Shown here: positions 41,899 to 49,597 of the stretch, piece after piece
Numbering within the stretch: the first letter of the stretch is position 1
Layout of the letters: each line of letters starts with the position of its first letter
Assembly: GCF_042433955.1 (NCBI RefSeq)
Contig: NZ_JBHLUH010000049.1
Span: 1 to 64,000, forward strand
Source: Phytohabitans kaempferiae
GTDB taxonomy: Bacteria > Actinomycetota > Actinomycetes > Mycobacteriales > Micromonosporaceae
DNA length: 64,000 nt
Direction of reading: 5' to 3'
The notes under the pieces: generated by a model
Told to the model about the DNA's origin: nothing
The model's input: the letters and a program-made list of their open reading frames with translations, nothing else
Databases searched by the model: none
Made by a program: the position numbers and the translations under genes

Positions 41899-42119
41899 GT
41901 CTCCACGTTATCCGGGTACTTGAGCCCGGTGCCGGTGTTGAGCACCACCGCCTCCTCGTCCTCACCCAGCCAGCCGGAGGCGCGCAGCGCGCGGGCGGCC
42001 GCCAGGTCGTACCGCGCGAGCAGCGGAGACCCGCACGCGCAGAGATTTCGCGGCCGGCTGGCGTCGTAGCGGGTCTCGCACCGCGGACACTCGAGGTCGA
42101 GTAGATAGGTGGCAGTCAC
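41895..42119 (-). pseudogene. thrC: threonine synthase remnant: N- and C-termini joined by a large internal deletion
   Basis: A 74-codon in-frame ORF starts GTG at 42119. Its first ~45 residues read as the zinc-ribbon-like N-terminus of threonine synthase (ATYLLDLECPRCETRYD; NLCACGSPLLARYDL), and its last ~25 as the C-terminus (VVLNTGTGLKYPDNVET). About 300 residues of catalytic core with the PLP lysine are missing, so it cannot work. The two ends join without a frameshift, so a single internal deletion explains it. A complete copy presumably exists elsewhere, since threonine synthesis is essential for growth on minimal medium. Confidence 0.8.
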
Positions 42120-42257
42120 CAGGCAATCTTCGCTCGACACGCATCGTCGTGTCTGGACGTTGGGTGAACGGCGGAGTAGGTTGGCGACGCGAAGGACGCT
42201 GTCCGGTGGACTGCCGTCGCCAGCGCACTCATCGTCCACAGAAGGATACTGGTCGGG

Positions 42258-42431
42258 ATGGATGCCACCGCCGACGACAGCCAGTTCGACCTCGTCGATC
42301 TCAATGCCATCAGCCTGGCCGATCTGCGAGGACTCGACGGGTCGGCCTTCGGCCAGTCGCTGCGCCGCATCCTCGACGACATCGACCGCCCGCAGGACGC
42401 GGTCGCCGGCTGGAACGCCGCCATCGGCTGA
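42258..42431 (+). CDS. RiPP precursor peptide of the FxsA/FxSxx type with a W-N-A core
   Basis: 57-residue peptide directly before the radical SAM/SPASM maturase. The leader has the pattern of FxSxx-COOH precursors: an acidic start, then LVDLNAISLADLRGLDGSAF and LRRILDDIDRPQ. The C-terminus is AVAG-W52-N-A-A-I-G57. In the FxSxx family it is usually F-x-S-x-x-COOH, so here F is replaced by W, S by A, and one Gly is added. Tryptophan is a known site for three-residue cyclophane crosslinks, giving W52 and N53/A54 as candidates. GAAGGA lies 11 nt upstream of the ATG. Overlaps nothing and is followed 7 nt later by the maturase. Confidence 0.75.
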   Translation: MDATADDSQFDLVDLNAISLADLRGLDGSAFGQSLRRILDDIDRPQDAVAGWNAAIG

Positions 42432-42438
42432 GCCGGGC

Positions 42439-43605
42439 ATGCGCGGGATCACCTGGCGTCCCACCCCGTTCCGGGAGTTCGTGCTCAAGGTGCATTCGCG
42501 GTGCAACCTCGCGTGCGACTACTGCTACATGTACGAGCTGGCCGACAAGAGCTGGCGCGGCACCAACGCGGTGATGGGCGACGACGTGCTCGACGCCGCG
42601 TGCCGGCGGATCGGGGTACACGCCACCACACACGCCATCCCGGCACTCCGCATCGTGCTGCACGGGGGAGAGCCGATGCTGCTCGGCGCGACCCGGCTGG
42701 CGCGCGTGGCGGAGCGGCTGCGTGCGGCCGTGCCGGCAGCGACCACAGTGGACGTTCTGGTGCAGACCAACGGCCTGCTGCTCACCGACGCCGCGCTGGC
42801 GACCCTCGCCGGGGCGGGCATCCGCGTCGGTGTCTCGTTCGACGGCGACCGCGCGGCGACCGACCGGCACCGCCGGTACGCCAACGGGCGCAGCAGCTAC
42901 GACGCCGTCGACCGGGCACTGCGGCGGCTGCGTGACCGGCCCGCGGCGTTCGCCGGCATCCTCTCCGTCGTCGACCTGGCCAACGATCCGGTGGCGACGT
43001 ACGAGGCGCTGCTGGCGTACGAGCCGCCGATGGTCGACTTTCTGCTCCCGCACGCCAACTGGGGCAGCCCGCCGCCGGGCAGCTCGGCCGGGGCCGGCGC
43101 GCCGTACGGCGACTGGCTGGTGGCCGCGTTCGATCGGTGGTACGGCGCACCGGTGCGGGAGACCCGCGTGCGCTTCTTCGAAGAGGTGCTCAACCTCGTC
43201 CTAGGTGGACAGAGCCGCACCGAGGTCGTCGGGCTGAGCCCGGTCGCCACGCTCGTGTTCAATGTAGACGGTTCGTACGAGCAGGTGGACACGCTCCGCT
43301 CGGCCTATCCGGGCGCGGTCGACACCGGGCTCAACGCCTTCGCCCACGACCTGGACGAGGTGCTGCTCCATCCCGCGATCGTCGACCGGCAGCTCGGTGT
43401 GGTGGCGCTCTCCGACACCTGCCGCTCGTGCGCGCTGCACCGGGTCTGCGGCGGCGGCTACTACCCGCACCGCTACCGGCCCGGCAGCGGATTTCGCAAC
43501 CCGTCGGTCTACTGCGCCGACCTGGGACGGCTCATCACGCACGCGGCGGGGCGGCTGCGGGCCGACGTCGACCGCCTTCGTGGCCGAGCGAAACAGCCCG
43601 CATGA
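42439..43605 (+). CDS. fxsB: FxsB-type radical SAM/SPASM cyclophane maturase
   Basis: Peptide-modifying radical SAM enzyme expected to crosslink the precursor. 388 residues: the SAM cluster motif C22-NLA-C26-DY-C29 (LKVHSRCNLACDYCYMYE), the substrate GEPM region (IVLHGGEPMLLG), and a C-terminal SPASM domain (DTCRSCALHRVCGGGYYPHR; NPSVYCADL) that binds two auxiliary clusters. The ATG at 42439 is 7 nt after the precursor stop, and its stop overlaps the HExxH gene (ATGA). The family makes three-residue cyclophanes in FxSxx peptides; activity on a W-N-A core is inferred. Confidence 0.9.
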   Translation: MRGITWRPTPFREFVLKVHSRCNLACDYCYMYELADKSWRGTNAVMGDDVLDAACRRIGVHATTHAIPALRIVLHGGEPMLLGATRLARVAERLRAAVPAATTVDVLVQTNGLLLTDAALATLAGAGIRVGVSFDGDRAATDRHRRYANGRSSYDAVDRALRRLRDRPAAFAGILSVVDLANDPVATYEALLAYEPPMVDFLLPHANWGSPPPGSSAGAGAPYGDWLVAAFDRWYGAPVRETRVRFFEEVLNLVLGGQSRTEVVGLSPVATLVFNVDGSYEQVDTLRSAYPGAVDTGLNAFAHDLDEVLLHPAIVDRQLGVVALSDTCRSCALHRVCGGGYYPHRYRPGSGFRNPSVYCADLGRLITHAAGRLRADVDRLRGRAKQPA

Positions 43606-45383
43606 GCGGGGGTCGCGAGGCCGGAAGGGTGCACCAGCTCGCACCCTCCATGTTGGACGCTCTCGGTGCCGGGCACGGTGACGCGGAGACCGTGCGGCGG
43701 CTGCGGGCGGGACAGGTCAGCAAGCGGCTGCTCCTGCTCCGTACGCTTCTGGAGGCGGCCTCCGCGCCCCGCCTCGACGACCACTTCGCGCTGCTGGCCG
43801 AGGCGCAGCGCCGCTCGCCCTCGGCGGTCTCGGAGGTGCTGGCCGAGCCGCACGTCGGCGCGTGGCTGGCGTCGTCGCTGCGCCGGCTGCGCGGTGCCTG
43901 GACCGGCACGGAGCCGATCGAGACCGACCTCGGCCACCTGGGCGGCATCGCGGCGGCGGCCGCGGTCCGAGCCGGGCTGGAGTTCACAGTGGACATACCG
44001 GCGCGCGGCGGCTGGGTCACGCTGCCCTCGCTCGGTCGCGCACGGGCGGGCGGAGCCGGCGAAGTCGCGGTGCGGCACGCGGGCGGGCGGCTGACGGTCG
44101 GCGCGGTGCCGGCCGACCCCGGTCCCGACTGGCAGGAGCTGCGCGTCCTGCACTGCACGGCCGACGGCCTCGACCTGCGCGTACGGCTCGACGACATCGA
44201 CCCCTTCCGCGACTGCCACCGCCTCTCCGCGGCCGGGCGGCTGACCGACGAGGCGGCCGGGGAGTGGCAGCGGCTGCTCGCCGAGGCGTGGCCGGTGCTG
44301 GCCGCGCACCACCGCCGGTACGCCGAGGGGATCGCCGCCGGGCTCGTCACGCTCGTGCCACTGCACACCGAGCGCACCAACCACGGGGTCAACGTCACCA
44401 GCCTGGACGCGTTCGGCGCGGTGTCGCTGACCCGCCCGGTCGACGGCATCTCGCTGGCGGTGGGGCTGCTCCACGAGTTCCAGCACGCGAAGCTCGGCGC
44501 GCTCATCGACCTCGTACCTCTCCACGAGCGGGACGACCGTCCCCGCTACTACGCGCCCTGGCGCGACGACCCCCGCCCACTCGGCGCGCTGCTCCAGGGC
44601 GTGTACGCGTTCCACGGCGTCACCGACTTCTGGCGCGTGCAGCGGCACCTGGCCAGCGGCGGGCAGGCCCGGTACGCGCAGGTGGAGTTCGTGCGGTGGC
44701 GCGACCGCGTGTGGCGCACGCTGGGCGTGCTGGAGGAGTCGGAGCGCTTCACCGGCGTGGGGCGGCGCCTGCTGGCCCGGATGCGCGCCGTGCAGCGGGA
44801 GTGGTGGGACGAGCCGGCGCCCGCCGACGCGGTGGAGCTGGCTCGCGAGGCGGCCGAGGACCACCTCGTCGGCTGGCGGCTGCGCAACGCGCGCCCCGAC
44901 GCGGCGGCGGTGTCCCGGCTGGCCGAGGCGTGGCGGGCCGGGCGCGCGTGCCCGGCGGAGGCGGTCGCGGTCGAGGTGGCGCCCAGCGCGCGGGCGCTCG
45001 CGCAGAGCGTCCGACTCGACCTGGTGCGGCTGCGCGTGGTCGACCCGAGCCGCTTCGCGAGTCTCGTGGCCGATCCGCGGGGACTGGGCCGGGTCGTATC
45101 CCATGCGACCGGTGCGGACCTGGCGCTGGCCGGCGGTGATGCGGTGGCGGCACGCGATGCCTACGCGGCCGAGCTGGCCGCGGACCCGGACCGGCTGGAT
45201 GCCTGGATCGGTCTGTCGCTGGCGTGCCAGCGGCTGGAGCCGCGGCTGTTCGACTTTCCGGAGCTGTGCCTCGCGGTGCACCGTCACCTGCGCGAGTCGG
45301 GCGATCCGGCCCCTGACCCGGTCGCGCTCGGCCGGTGGCTGGTGCCCGTACGAAGGACCGACGCGGCGGGGCGCGGCCACTAA
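43602..45383 (+). CDS. HExxH-motif protein of the cyclophane RiPP locus
   Basis: Large partner protein, 593 residues, of the type found with FxsB maturases. The metal motif is H291-E-F-Q-H295 in VGLLHEFQHAKLG. Some relatives are described as 2-oxoglutarate-dependent beta-hydroxylases with this motif rather than proteases, so a peptide-hydroxylating role is possible as well as proteolysis. Residues 1-110 are helical, and ~500-590 have TPR-like helices (DAVAARDAYAAELAADPDRL). ATG at 43602 overlaps the maturase stop. No transporter or leader peptidase gene follows, which limits confidence about export. Confidence 0.85.
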   Translation: MSGGREAGRVHQLAPSMLDALGAGHGDAETVRRLRAGQVSKRLLLLRTLLEAASAPRLDDHFALLAEAQRRSPSAVSEVLAEPHVGAWLASSLRRLRGAWTGTEPIETDLGHLGGIAAAAAVRAGLEFTVDIPARGGWVTLPSLGRARAGGAGEVAVRHAGGRLTVGAVPADPGPDWQELRVLHCTADGLDLRVRLDDIDPFRDCHRLSAAGRLTDEAAGEWQRLLAEAWPVLAAHHRRYAEGIAAGLVTLVPLHTERTNHGVNVTSLDAFGAVSLTRPVDGISLAVGLLHEFQHAKLGALIDLVPLHERDDRPRYYAPWRDDPRPLGALLQGVYAFHGVTDFWRVQRHLASGGQARYAQVEFVRWRDRVWRTLGVLEESERFTGVGRRLLARMRAVQREWWDEPAPADAVELAREAAEDHLVGWRLRNARPDAAAVSRLAEAWRAGRACPAEAVAVEVAPSARALAQSVRLDLVRLRVVDPSRFASLVADPRGLGRVVSHATGADLALAGGDAVAARDAYAAELAADPDRLDAWIGLSLACQRLEPRLFDFPELCLAVHRHLRESGDPAPDPVALGRWLVPVRRTDAAGRGH

Positions 45384-45392
45384 CATCGACGC

Positions 45393-45751
45393 GTGCGCCT
45401 GAGAGCCGGCTCGTTACTGCGCGGCAAGCGCCGGATCATCTACCAGAACACGTGCGACCGCGCCCGGGGCCAACCCCGCGCGGGCCGGCACGCCGGGCGG
45501 TGGCAGCGGCGGCGCGATGTACTTCGACGGCGACCGGATCACCGTCCGGGTCGCCGGCACGCTCATGGAACGCAACCACGCGCGAGGGCGGCGGCGCGGT
45601 CTTCTTCGTCAGCAACGACCGCACGGGCAGCCTGAAGATCGAAAACTCCACGCTGCGGCGCAATCCGAGCGACGGGTTCGAGACGCTGCCGGGGATCTTC
45701 TATCTGGGTACGGCCGAGCGTCCCTCGATCACCGGTCCCAAGCCGAGCTGA
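45393..45751 (+). pseudogene. frameshifted remnant of a beta-helix (polymorphic repeat) protein
   Basis: Fragments of one secreted beta-helix protein are spread over several frames. Frame of 45393: IIYQNTCD. Frame of 45517: NPARAGTPGGGSGGAMYFDG up to TLMERNHA. Next frame from ~45578: EGGGAVFFVSNDRTGSLKIE and NSTLRRNPSDGFETLPG up to the stop at 45751. An extra C in the GCGCG run near 45578-45583 accounts for one shift; other parts are deleted. TAACAT (45381-45386) ends 6 nt before the GTG at 45393, so a leaderless promoter still seems intact. No signal peptide or catalytic site remains. Confidence 0.75.
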
Positions 45752-45762
45752 TGCCTTCGGGC

Positions 45763-46305
45763 TCAGCCGGCGCGGTGCCGTAGCCCGTCGACGAGCAGGT
45801 CGAGGAGGCGCCCTGCCTGCGCACGCTCGCCAGCAGCCATCGACACGCCGCCGAGGCCGACGAGCACGTCGCCGGGCTGGGCGTCCGGCCGGATCACGCC
45901 GGCCGCCACGCCTGCCTCCAGCAGCGCCGACATCGCCGAGGTGAGCCGGTCGCGGCTCTGCGAGTACGGGTTGACGCCCGACGCGATGACCACGCGAAGC
46001 GCGTCCGACATGCCGCGTTTGGTGGCCATGTAGTCGACGAACCGGTCCATCCAGGTGCGCAGCGCCTCGTCCGGCGGCTGGGCGGTGAGCAGATCGGCGA
46101 CCGAGTCGCAGAGGCGGGCCAGCTCGTTGCGGTATGCCGCCTCGATCAGCGCCTCCCGGGTCGGGAAGTGGCGGTAGAGCGTGCCGATGCCCACGCCCGC
46201 GTCCTTGGCGATCGCGTCGAGTGTGACCTCCGGTCCGTCCTGCGAGAACGCCCGCACGGCGGCGTCGAGCAGCCGCTCCCGGTTGCGCTGTGCGTCCGCG
46301 CGCAC
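45763..46305 (-). CDS. TetR family transcriptional regulator
   Basis: 180-residue repressor with an N-terminal HTH (NRERLLDAAVRAFSQDG; VTLDAIAKDAGVGIGTLYRH; FPTREALI) and a helical ligand domain containing a YMATKRGMSDAL motif. The GTG at 46305 is set by GGAAGGAG. Divergent from cydA, with two TetR-type operators in the gap, so it likely controls itself and cydAB in response to an unknown ligand. Ends 11 bases after the beta-helix remnant. Confidence 0.92.
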   Translation of the reverse strand: MRADAQRNRERLLDAAVRAFSQDGPEVTLDAIAKDAGVGIGTLYRHFPTREALIEAAYRNELARLCDSVADLLTAQPPDEALRTWMDRFVDYMATKRGMSDALRVVIASGVNPYSQSRDRLTSAMSALLEAGVAAGVIRPDAQPGDVLVGLGGVSMAAGERAQAGRLLDLLVDGLRHRAG

Positions 46306-46346
46306 GATGCTCCTTCCCCCGTATGCGGTGCAGGTCACTCGGTGAC

Positions 46347-46392
46347 CGGAGGAGGCTCCGCTTAAGGTCGCGGTGAAGTGGAGGCTCCTCCG
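46347..46392. promoter_or_regulatory. two TetR-type operators between tetR and cydA
   Basis: CGGAGGAGGCTCCG (46347-46360) is a perfect CGGAG-N4-CTCCG palindrome. TGGAGGCTCCTCCG (46379-46392) is the same with one mismatch. They are 32 bp apart and lie between the divergent TetR gene (start 46305) and cydA (start 46509). TAGCCT (46396-46401) close to the second site may be a -10 box for cydA. The match to common TetR operators in actinobacteria is from memory. Confidence 0.7.
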
Positions 46393-46508
46393 TTTTAGCC
46401 TACTACTGCCCGCGCCGGAGGCAGCCGCAACCGACCACCTCGGCCGCGGTTGGGCCTGCCCCCGGGGGGTAGCTCTGCGGCGGAGGTGGGTCACATGCGG
46501 GCGGAGCC

Positions 46509-47831
46509 GTGATCGAGGACCTGGCCGCGGCGCGGCTTCAGATGGCGCTCTCGCTGGGCTGGCACATCATCATCGCCTCGTTCGGGGTCGGCATGCCGGC
46601 GGTGACCGTCTTCGCGGAGTGGCGCGGATACCGCACCGGCGACCCCGCCTACACGCGGCTGGCACACCGCTGGGCGAAGGCGATGGGCGTGCTCTTCGCG
46701 GTCGGCGCGGTGTCCGGCACGATCCTGTCGTTTGAGATGGGGCTGCTCTGGCCCGGGCTCATGGGCCAGTACGGCGACGTGATCGGGATGCCCTTCGCGC
46801 TGGAGGGCATCGCGTTCTTCATCGAGGCGATCTTCCTCGGCATCTACCTGTACGCCTGGGACCGCCTGCCGCCCCGCGCGCACATCCTCTCCGGCATCCC
46901 GGTGTGCGTGGCGGGCGTGGCGTCCGCTTTCTTCGTCGTCTCGGCCAACGCCTGGATGAACCAGCCGCGCGGCTTCGACCTGGTCGCCGGCGAGGTGACC
47001 GACGTGGATCCGTGGGCGGCGATGTTCAACCCGGCGACGCCGCCGCAGACCGTACACATGATCGTGGCGGCCTTCATGGTCACCGGCTTCGGCATCGCCA
47101 GCGTCTACGCGGTCGCGTACCTGCGCGGGCGGCGGGACCGTCACCACAGGCTGGGCTTCGCACTGCCGTTCACCATCGCCGCCGTACTCGCGCCGGTCCA
47201 GGTCGTCGTCGGCGACTGGGCGGCGCACTTCGTCGGTACGAACCAGCCGGCCAAGCTCGCCGCGATGGAAGGGCTCGCCACCACGCAGCGCGGGGCGCCG
47301 CTCTCGCTCGGCGGCGTGTACGTGGACGGCGAACTCCGGTACGCCATCGAGATCCCGAACGCGCTCTCGCTGCTCGCCCACTGGGACCCGAACGCCGAGG
47401 TCACCGGCCTCGACCAGGTACCGGACGACGCCGAGCCGCCGGTGACGGTGGTGAAGTGGGCGTTCCAGGTGATGGTGGCGATCGGCTTCGGGCTGCTCGG
47501 GCTCGCCGGCTGGTGGGCGCTGGCCTGGTGGCGGCGGCGCGGTCCGCCGCGCTCCACCTGGTTCTGGCGCGCGGCCGCGCTCGCCGGGATCGGTGCCGCC
47601 GTCGCGGTCGAGGCCGGTTGGGTCGTCACCGAGGTGGGGCGCCAGCCCTGGGTCGTGTACGGCCAGCTCCGCACCGCCGACGCGGTCAATCCCGCGCCAG
47701 GGCTGGCCGCCGGCCTGGCACTGGTCGCCTCCGTCTACGTGTTCCTCACCGCCGCCACGGTGGTGGTGCTGCGCCGGATGGCCCGCCGCAACGCCGAGGA
47801 GCCGGTGGCGCCGCAGGAGGAGACACCGTGA
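46509..47831 (+). CDS. cydA: cytochrome bd quinol oxidase subunit I
   Basis: Quinol oxidase subunit with heme b558, b595 and d, reducing oxygen to water at low O2. 440 residues and about nine helices: LGWHIIIASFGVGMPAVTVF places a heme-ligand histidine at residue 19, FALEGIAFFIEAIFLGIYLY is the conserved acidic helix, and WVTEVGRQPWVVYGQLRT-type residues (EVGRQPWVVYGQLRTADAV) mark the C-terminal helix. The Q-loop is short, as in CioA-like enzymes. GTG at 46509 overlaps the stop of a five-codon ORF (46495-46512). cydB follows after 16 nt. Confidence 0.95.
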   Translation: MIEDLAAARLQMALSLGWHIIIASFGVGMPAVTVFAEWRGYRTGDPAYTRLAHRWAKAMGVLFAVGAVSGTILSFEMGLLWPGLMGQYGDVIGMPFALEGIAFFIEAIFLGIYLYAWDRLPPRAHILSGIPVCVAGVASAFFVVSANAWMNQPRGFDLVAGEVTDVDPWAAMFNPATPPQTVHMIVAAFMVTGFGIASVYAVAYLRGRRDRHHRLGFALPFTIAAVLAPVQVVVGDWAAHFVGTNQPAKLAAMEGLATTQRGAPLSLGGVYVDGELRYAIEIPNALSLLAHWDPNAEVTGLDQVPDDAEPPVTVVKWAFQVMVAIGFGLLGLAGWWALAWWRRRGPPRSTWFWRAAALAGIGAAVAVEAGWVVTEVGRQPWVVYGQLRTADAVNPAPGLAAGLALVASVYVFLTAATVVVLRRMARRNAEEPVAPQEETP

Positions 47832-47847
47832 TCGATCGGGGACGGCG

Positions 47848-48867
47848 ATGAGCGCCGCGGTCGCGCTGCTCGTGGTGCTGTGGCTGGGGCTGACCCTCTA
47901 CACGCTGCTCGGCGGCGCCGACTTCGGCGGCGGCATCTGGGACCTGGTGGCCGGTGGCGCGCGACGGGGCGCACCGCAGCGGGCGCTGATCGAGCACTCG
48001 ATCGGCCCGGTCTGGGAGGCCAACCACGTGTGGCTGATCCTGGTGGTGACGCTCTTCTGGACCGCGTTCCCGCCCGCGTTCGCCGCGTTCGCGTCCACCT
48101 TGTACATCCCGCTGACGCTCGCCGCGCTCGGCATCATCGGGCGGGGCGCGGCGTTCGCCTTCCGCAAGGCCAGCGACACGCTCGCCGAGCGCCGCCTCTA
48201 CGGCGCCACCTTCGCCGCCTCCTCCGTCCTCACCCCCTTCTTCCTGGGTACGGTCGTCGGGGCGGTCGCCTCCCGCCGGGTACCGCGCGGTGTGGCGGCC
48301 GGCGACATCTGGACGAGCTGGCTCAATCCCACCTCTCTCTACTGTGGACTGCTGGCGGTCGGCGTCTGCGCGTACCTCGCCGCCGTCTACCTGCTCGAGG
48401 ACGCCCGCCGCGCCGGCCGGCCCGAGCTGGTCACCGCGTTCCGCCGCCGGGCGCTGGTCACCGGTGTGGCGGTCGGCGCGGTCGCCCTCGCCGGGCTGGC
48501 CGTGCTCGCGGCGGACGCCCCGGACCTCTACGCCGGACTGCGTGGCCAAGGGCTGCCGGTCGCCGCCCTCTCGGTGGTCGCCGGGCTGGCGTCGCTGGTG
48601 CTGATCGCGATGGGGCGGCATCTGCTGGTCCGGGTCACCGCCGCCGGTGCGGTCACCGCGATGCTGTGGGCGTGGGCCGCTGCGCAGTATCCGCTGCTCC
48701 TGCCCCCGGACCTCACCGTGGACGAGGCCGCCGGCGCCCCGGCCGTCCTCGCCGCCGTGCTGGTGGTGCTGGCGGCGGGCGCCGTGCTGCTGGTCCCGTC
48801 GCTGCTGTGGCTCTTCGCCATCTTCCAGCGCACGCCCGGCGCCCACCGCCGCCCCGATCCGCGTTAG
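47848..48867 (+). CDS. cydB: cytochrome bd quinol oxidase subunit II
   Basis: 339-residue second subunit with about eight helices. Typical stretches are LLGGADFGGGIWDLVAGGAR, LIEHSIGPVWEANHVWLILV and FRKASDTLAERRLYGA. GGGGA precedes the ATG at 47848. Its stop codon is shared in opposite directions with the SDR gene (TTAG: TAG here, TAA there). CydCD assembly transporters are not in this window. Confidence 0.95.
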   Translation: MSAAVALLVVLWLGLTLYTLLGGADFGGGIWDLVAGGARRGAPQRALIEHSIGPVWEANHVWLILVVTLFWTAFPPAFAAFASTLYIPLTLAALGIIGRGAAFAFRKASDTLAERRLYGATFAASSVLTPFFLGTVVGAVASRRVPRGVAAGDIWTSWLNPTSLYCGLLAVGVCAYLAAVYLLEDARRAGRPELVTAFRRRALVTGVAVGAVALAGLAVLAADAPDLYAGLRGQGLPVAALSVVAGLASLVLIAMGRHLLVRVTAAGAVTAMLWAWAAAQYPLLLPPDLTVDEAAGAPAVLAAVLVVLAAGAVLLVPSLLWLFAIFQRTPGAHRRPDPR

Positions 48868-49535
48868 CCGGCCAGCGCCGCCTTGGCCTGGGCGCTCGCC
48901 TGGTCGAAGAGCACCTCGGTGCGCCGCGCCTGGATGCCGTCGAGCGCCGCGCGTACCACCTCGGCCGGGTCGTGCTTGGGCACGTCCCAGCCGGCCATCA
49001 TGTCGGTGTCCGCGGCGCCGAGGTGCAGCGCGGTGACGAGCGTGCGCTGGGCGGCCAGCTCCACGCGTACGGCGTTGGTGAGGCTCCACTGCGCCGCCTT
49101 CGCCGCGCTGTACGCGTTCGCCCCGTCGAACGGCATCCACGACAGCGCCGAGAGCACGTTGAGGATCGCGCCACCGCCGTTCGCGGCCAGCGTCGGGGCG
49201 AACGCACGGATCATCCCGAGCGTGCCGAAGAAGTGGGTACCCATCTCGAGCTGGATCTTCGCCAGGTCGCCGGTGACGAGGTTCTGCGCGGTGGCGATGC
49301 CGGCGTTGTTGATCAGGAGGGTCACGTCGGGCGCTGCCGCGGCGGCGGCCGCCACCTGTGCCGGGTCGGTGACGTCGAGGGGGAGCACCTCGACGCCGGG
49401 CAGGTCGACCCGCTCGGGGTCGCGGGCGGTGGCGTACACCTTGGCGGCGCCGCGGTCGAGCAACTGCCGGGCGAAGTGCCGCCCGAGCCCGCGGTTGGCG
49501 CCGGTGACGAGTGCGGTGGAACCGGAGATCTGCAT
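48864..49535 (-). CDS. short-chain dehydrogenase/reductase under MerR control
   Basis: 223-residue SDR: TGANRGLGRHFARQLLDRG binds the nucleotide, with LDVTD, NNAGIA, the serine in NVLSALSW and YSAAK (Tyr-x3-Lys). The ATG at 49535 has no ribosome site. TAGCGT (49548-49543 on this strand) ends 7 nt before it, so the message should be leaderless. The divergent MerR gene and the 20-bp promoter spacer with a palindrome show how it is regulated. Substrate unknown; induction by a reactive carbonyl or drug would suit a MerR sensor. Confidence 0.9.
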   Translation of the reverse strand: MQISGSTALVTGANRGLGRHFARQLLDRGAAKVYATARDPERVDLPGVEVLPLDVTDPAQVAAAAAAAPDVTLLINNAGIATAQNLVTGDLAKIQLEMGTHFFGTLGMIRAFAPTLAANGGGAILNVLSALSWMPFDGANAYSAAKAAQWSLTNAVRVELAAQRTLVTALHLGAADTDMMAGWDVPKHDPAEVVRAALDGIQARRTEVLFDQASAQAKAALAG

Positions 49536-49542
49536 GGCGGCT

Positions 49543-49574
49543 ACGCTAAAACCTGACGTTGACGTCAGAGGCAA
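49543..49574 (-). promoter_or_regulatory. MerR-type promoter of the SDR gene
   Basis: On the minus strand TTGCCT (49574-49569) and TAGCGT (49548-49543) are separated by 20 bp, longer than the 17-18 bp optimum and typical of MerR-activated promoters. The spacer contains the inverted repeat CTGACGT-TG-ACGTCAG (49553-49568 in plus coordinates), the expected MerR-dimer site. On the plus strand TAGCGT (49576-49581) may serve the merR gene. Confidence 0.82.
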
Positions 49575-49597
49575 GTAGCGTGAGGGCGGTCACCACG

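Noticed and set aside
41895..42506. A 203-codon zinc-ribbon protein starting at 42506
   Set aside because: Residues before 42119 overlap the precursor peptide gene on the other strand and show shadow composition; only the part from the GTG at 42119 resembles a known protein.
45393..45751. A real gene of the RiPP locus downstream of the HExxH protein
   Set aside because: The readable protein is a beta-helix fragment spread over several frames and matches no RiPP function.
49580..49582. GTG at 49580 as the MerR start
   Set aside because: It lies within the likely -10 box TAGCGT (49576-49581); the MerR domain begins at 49598.
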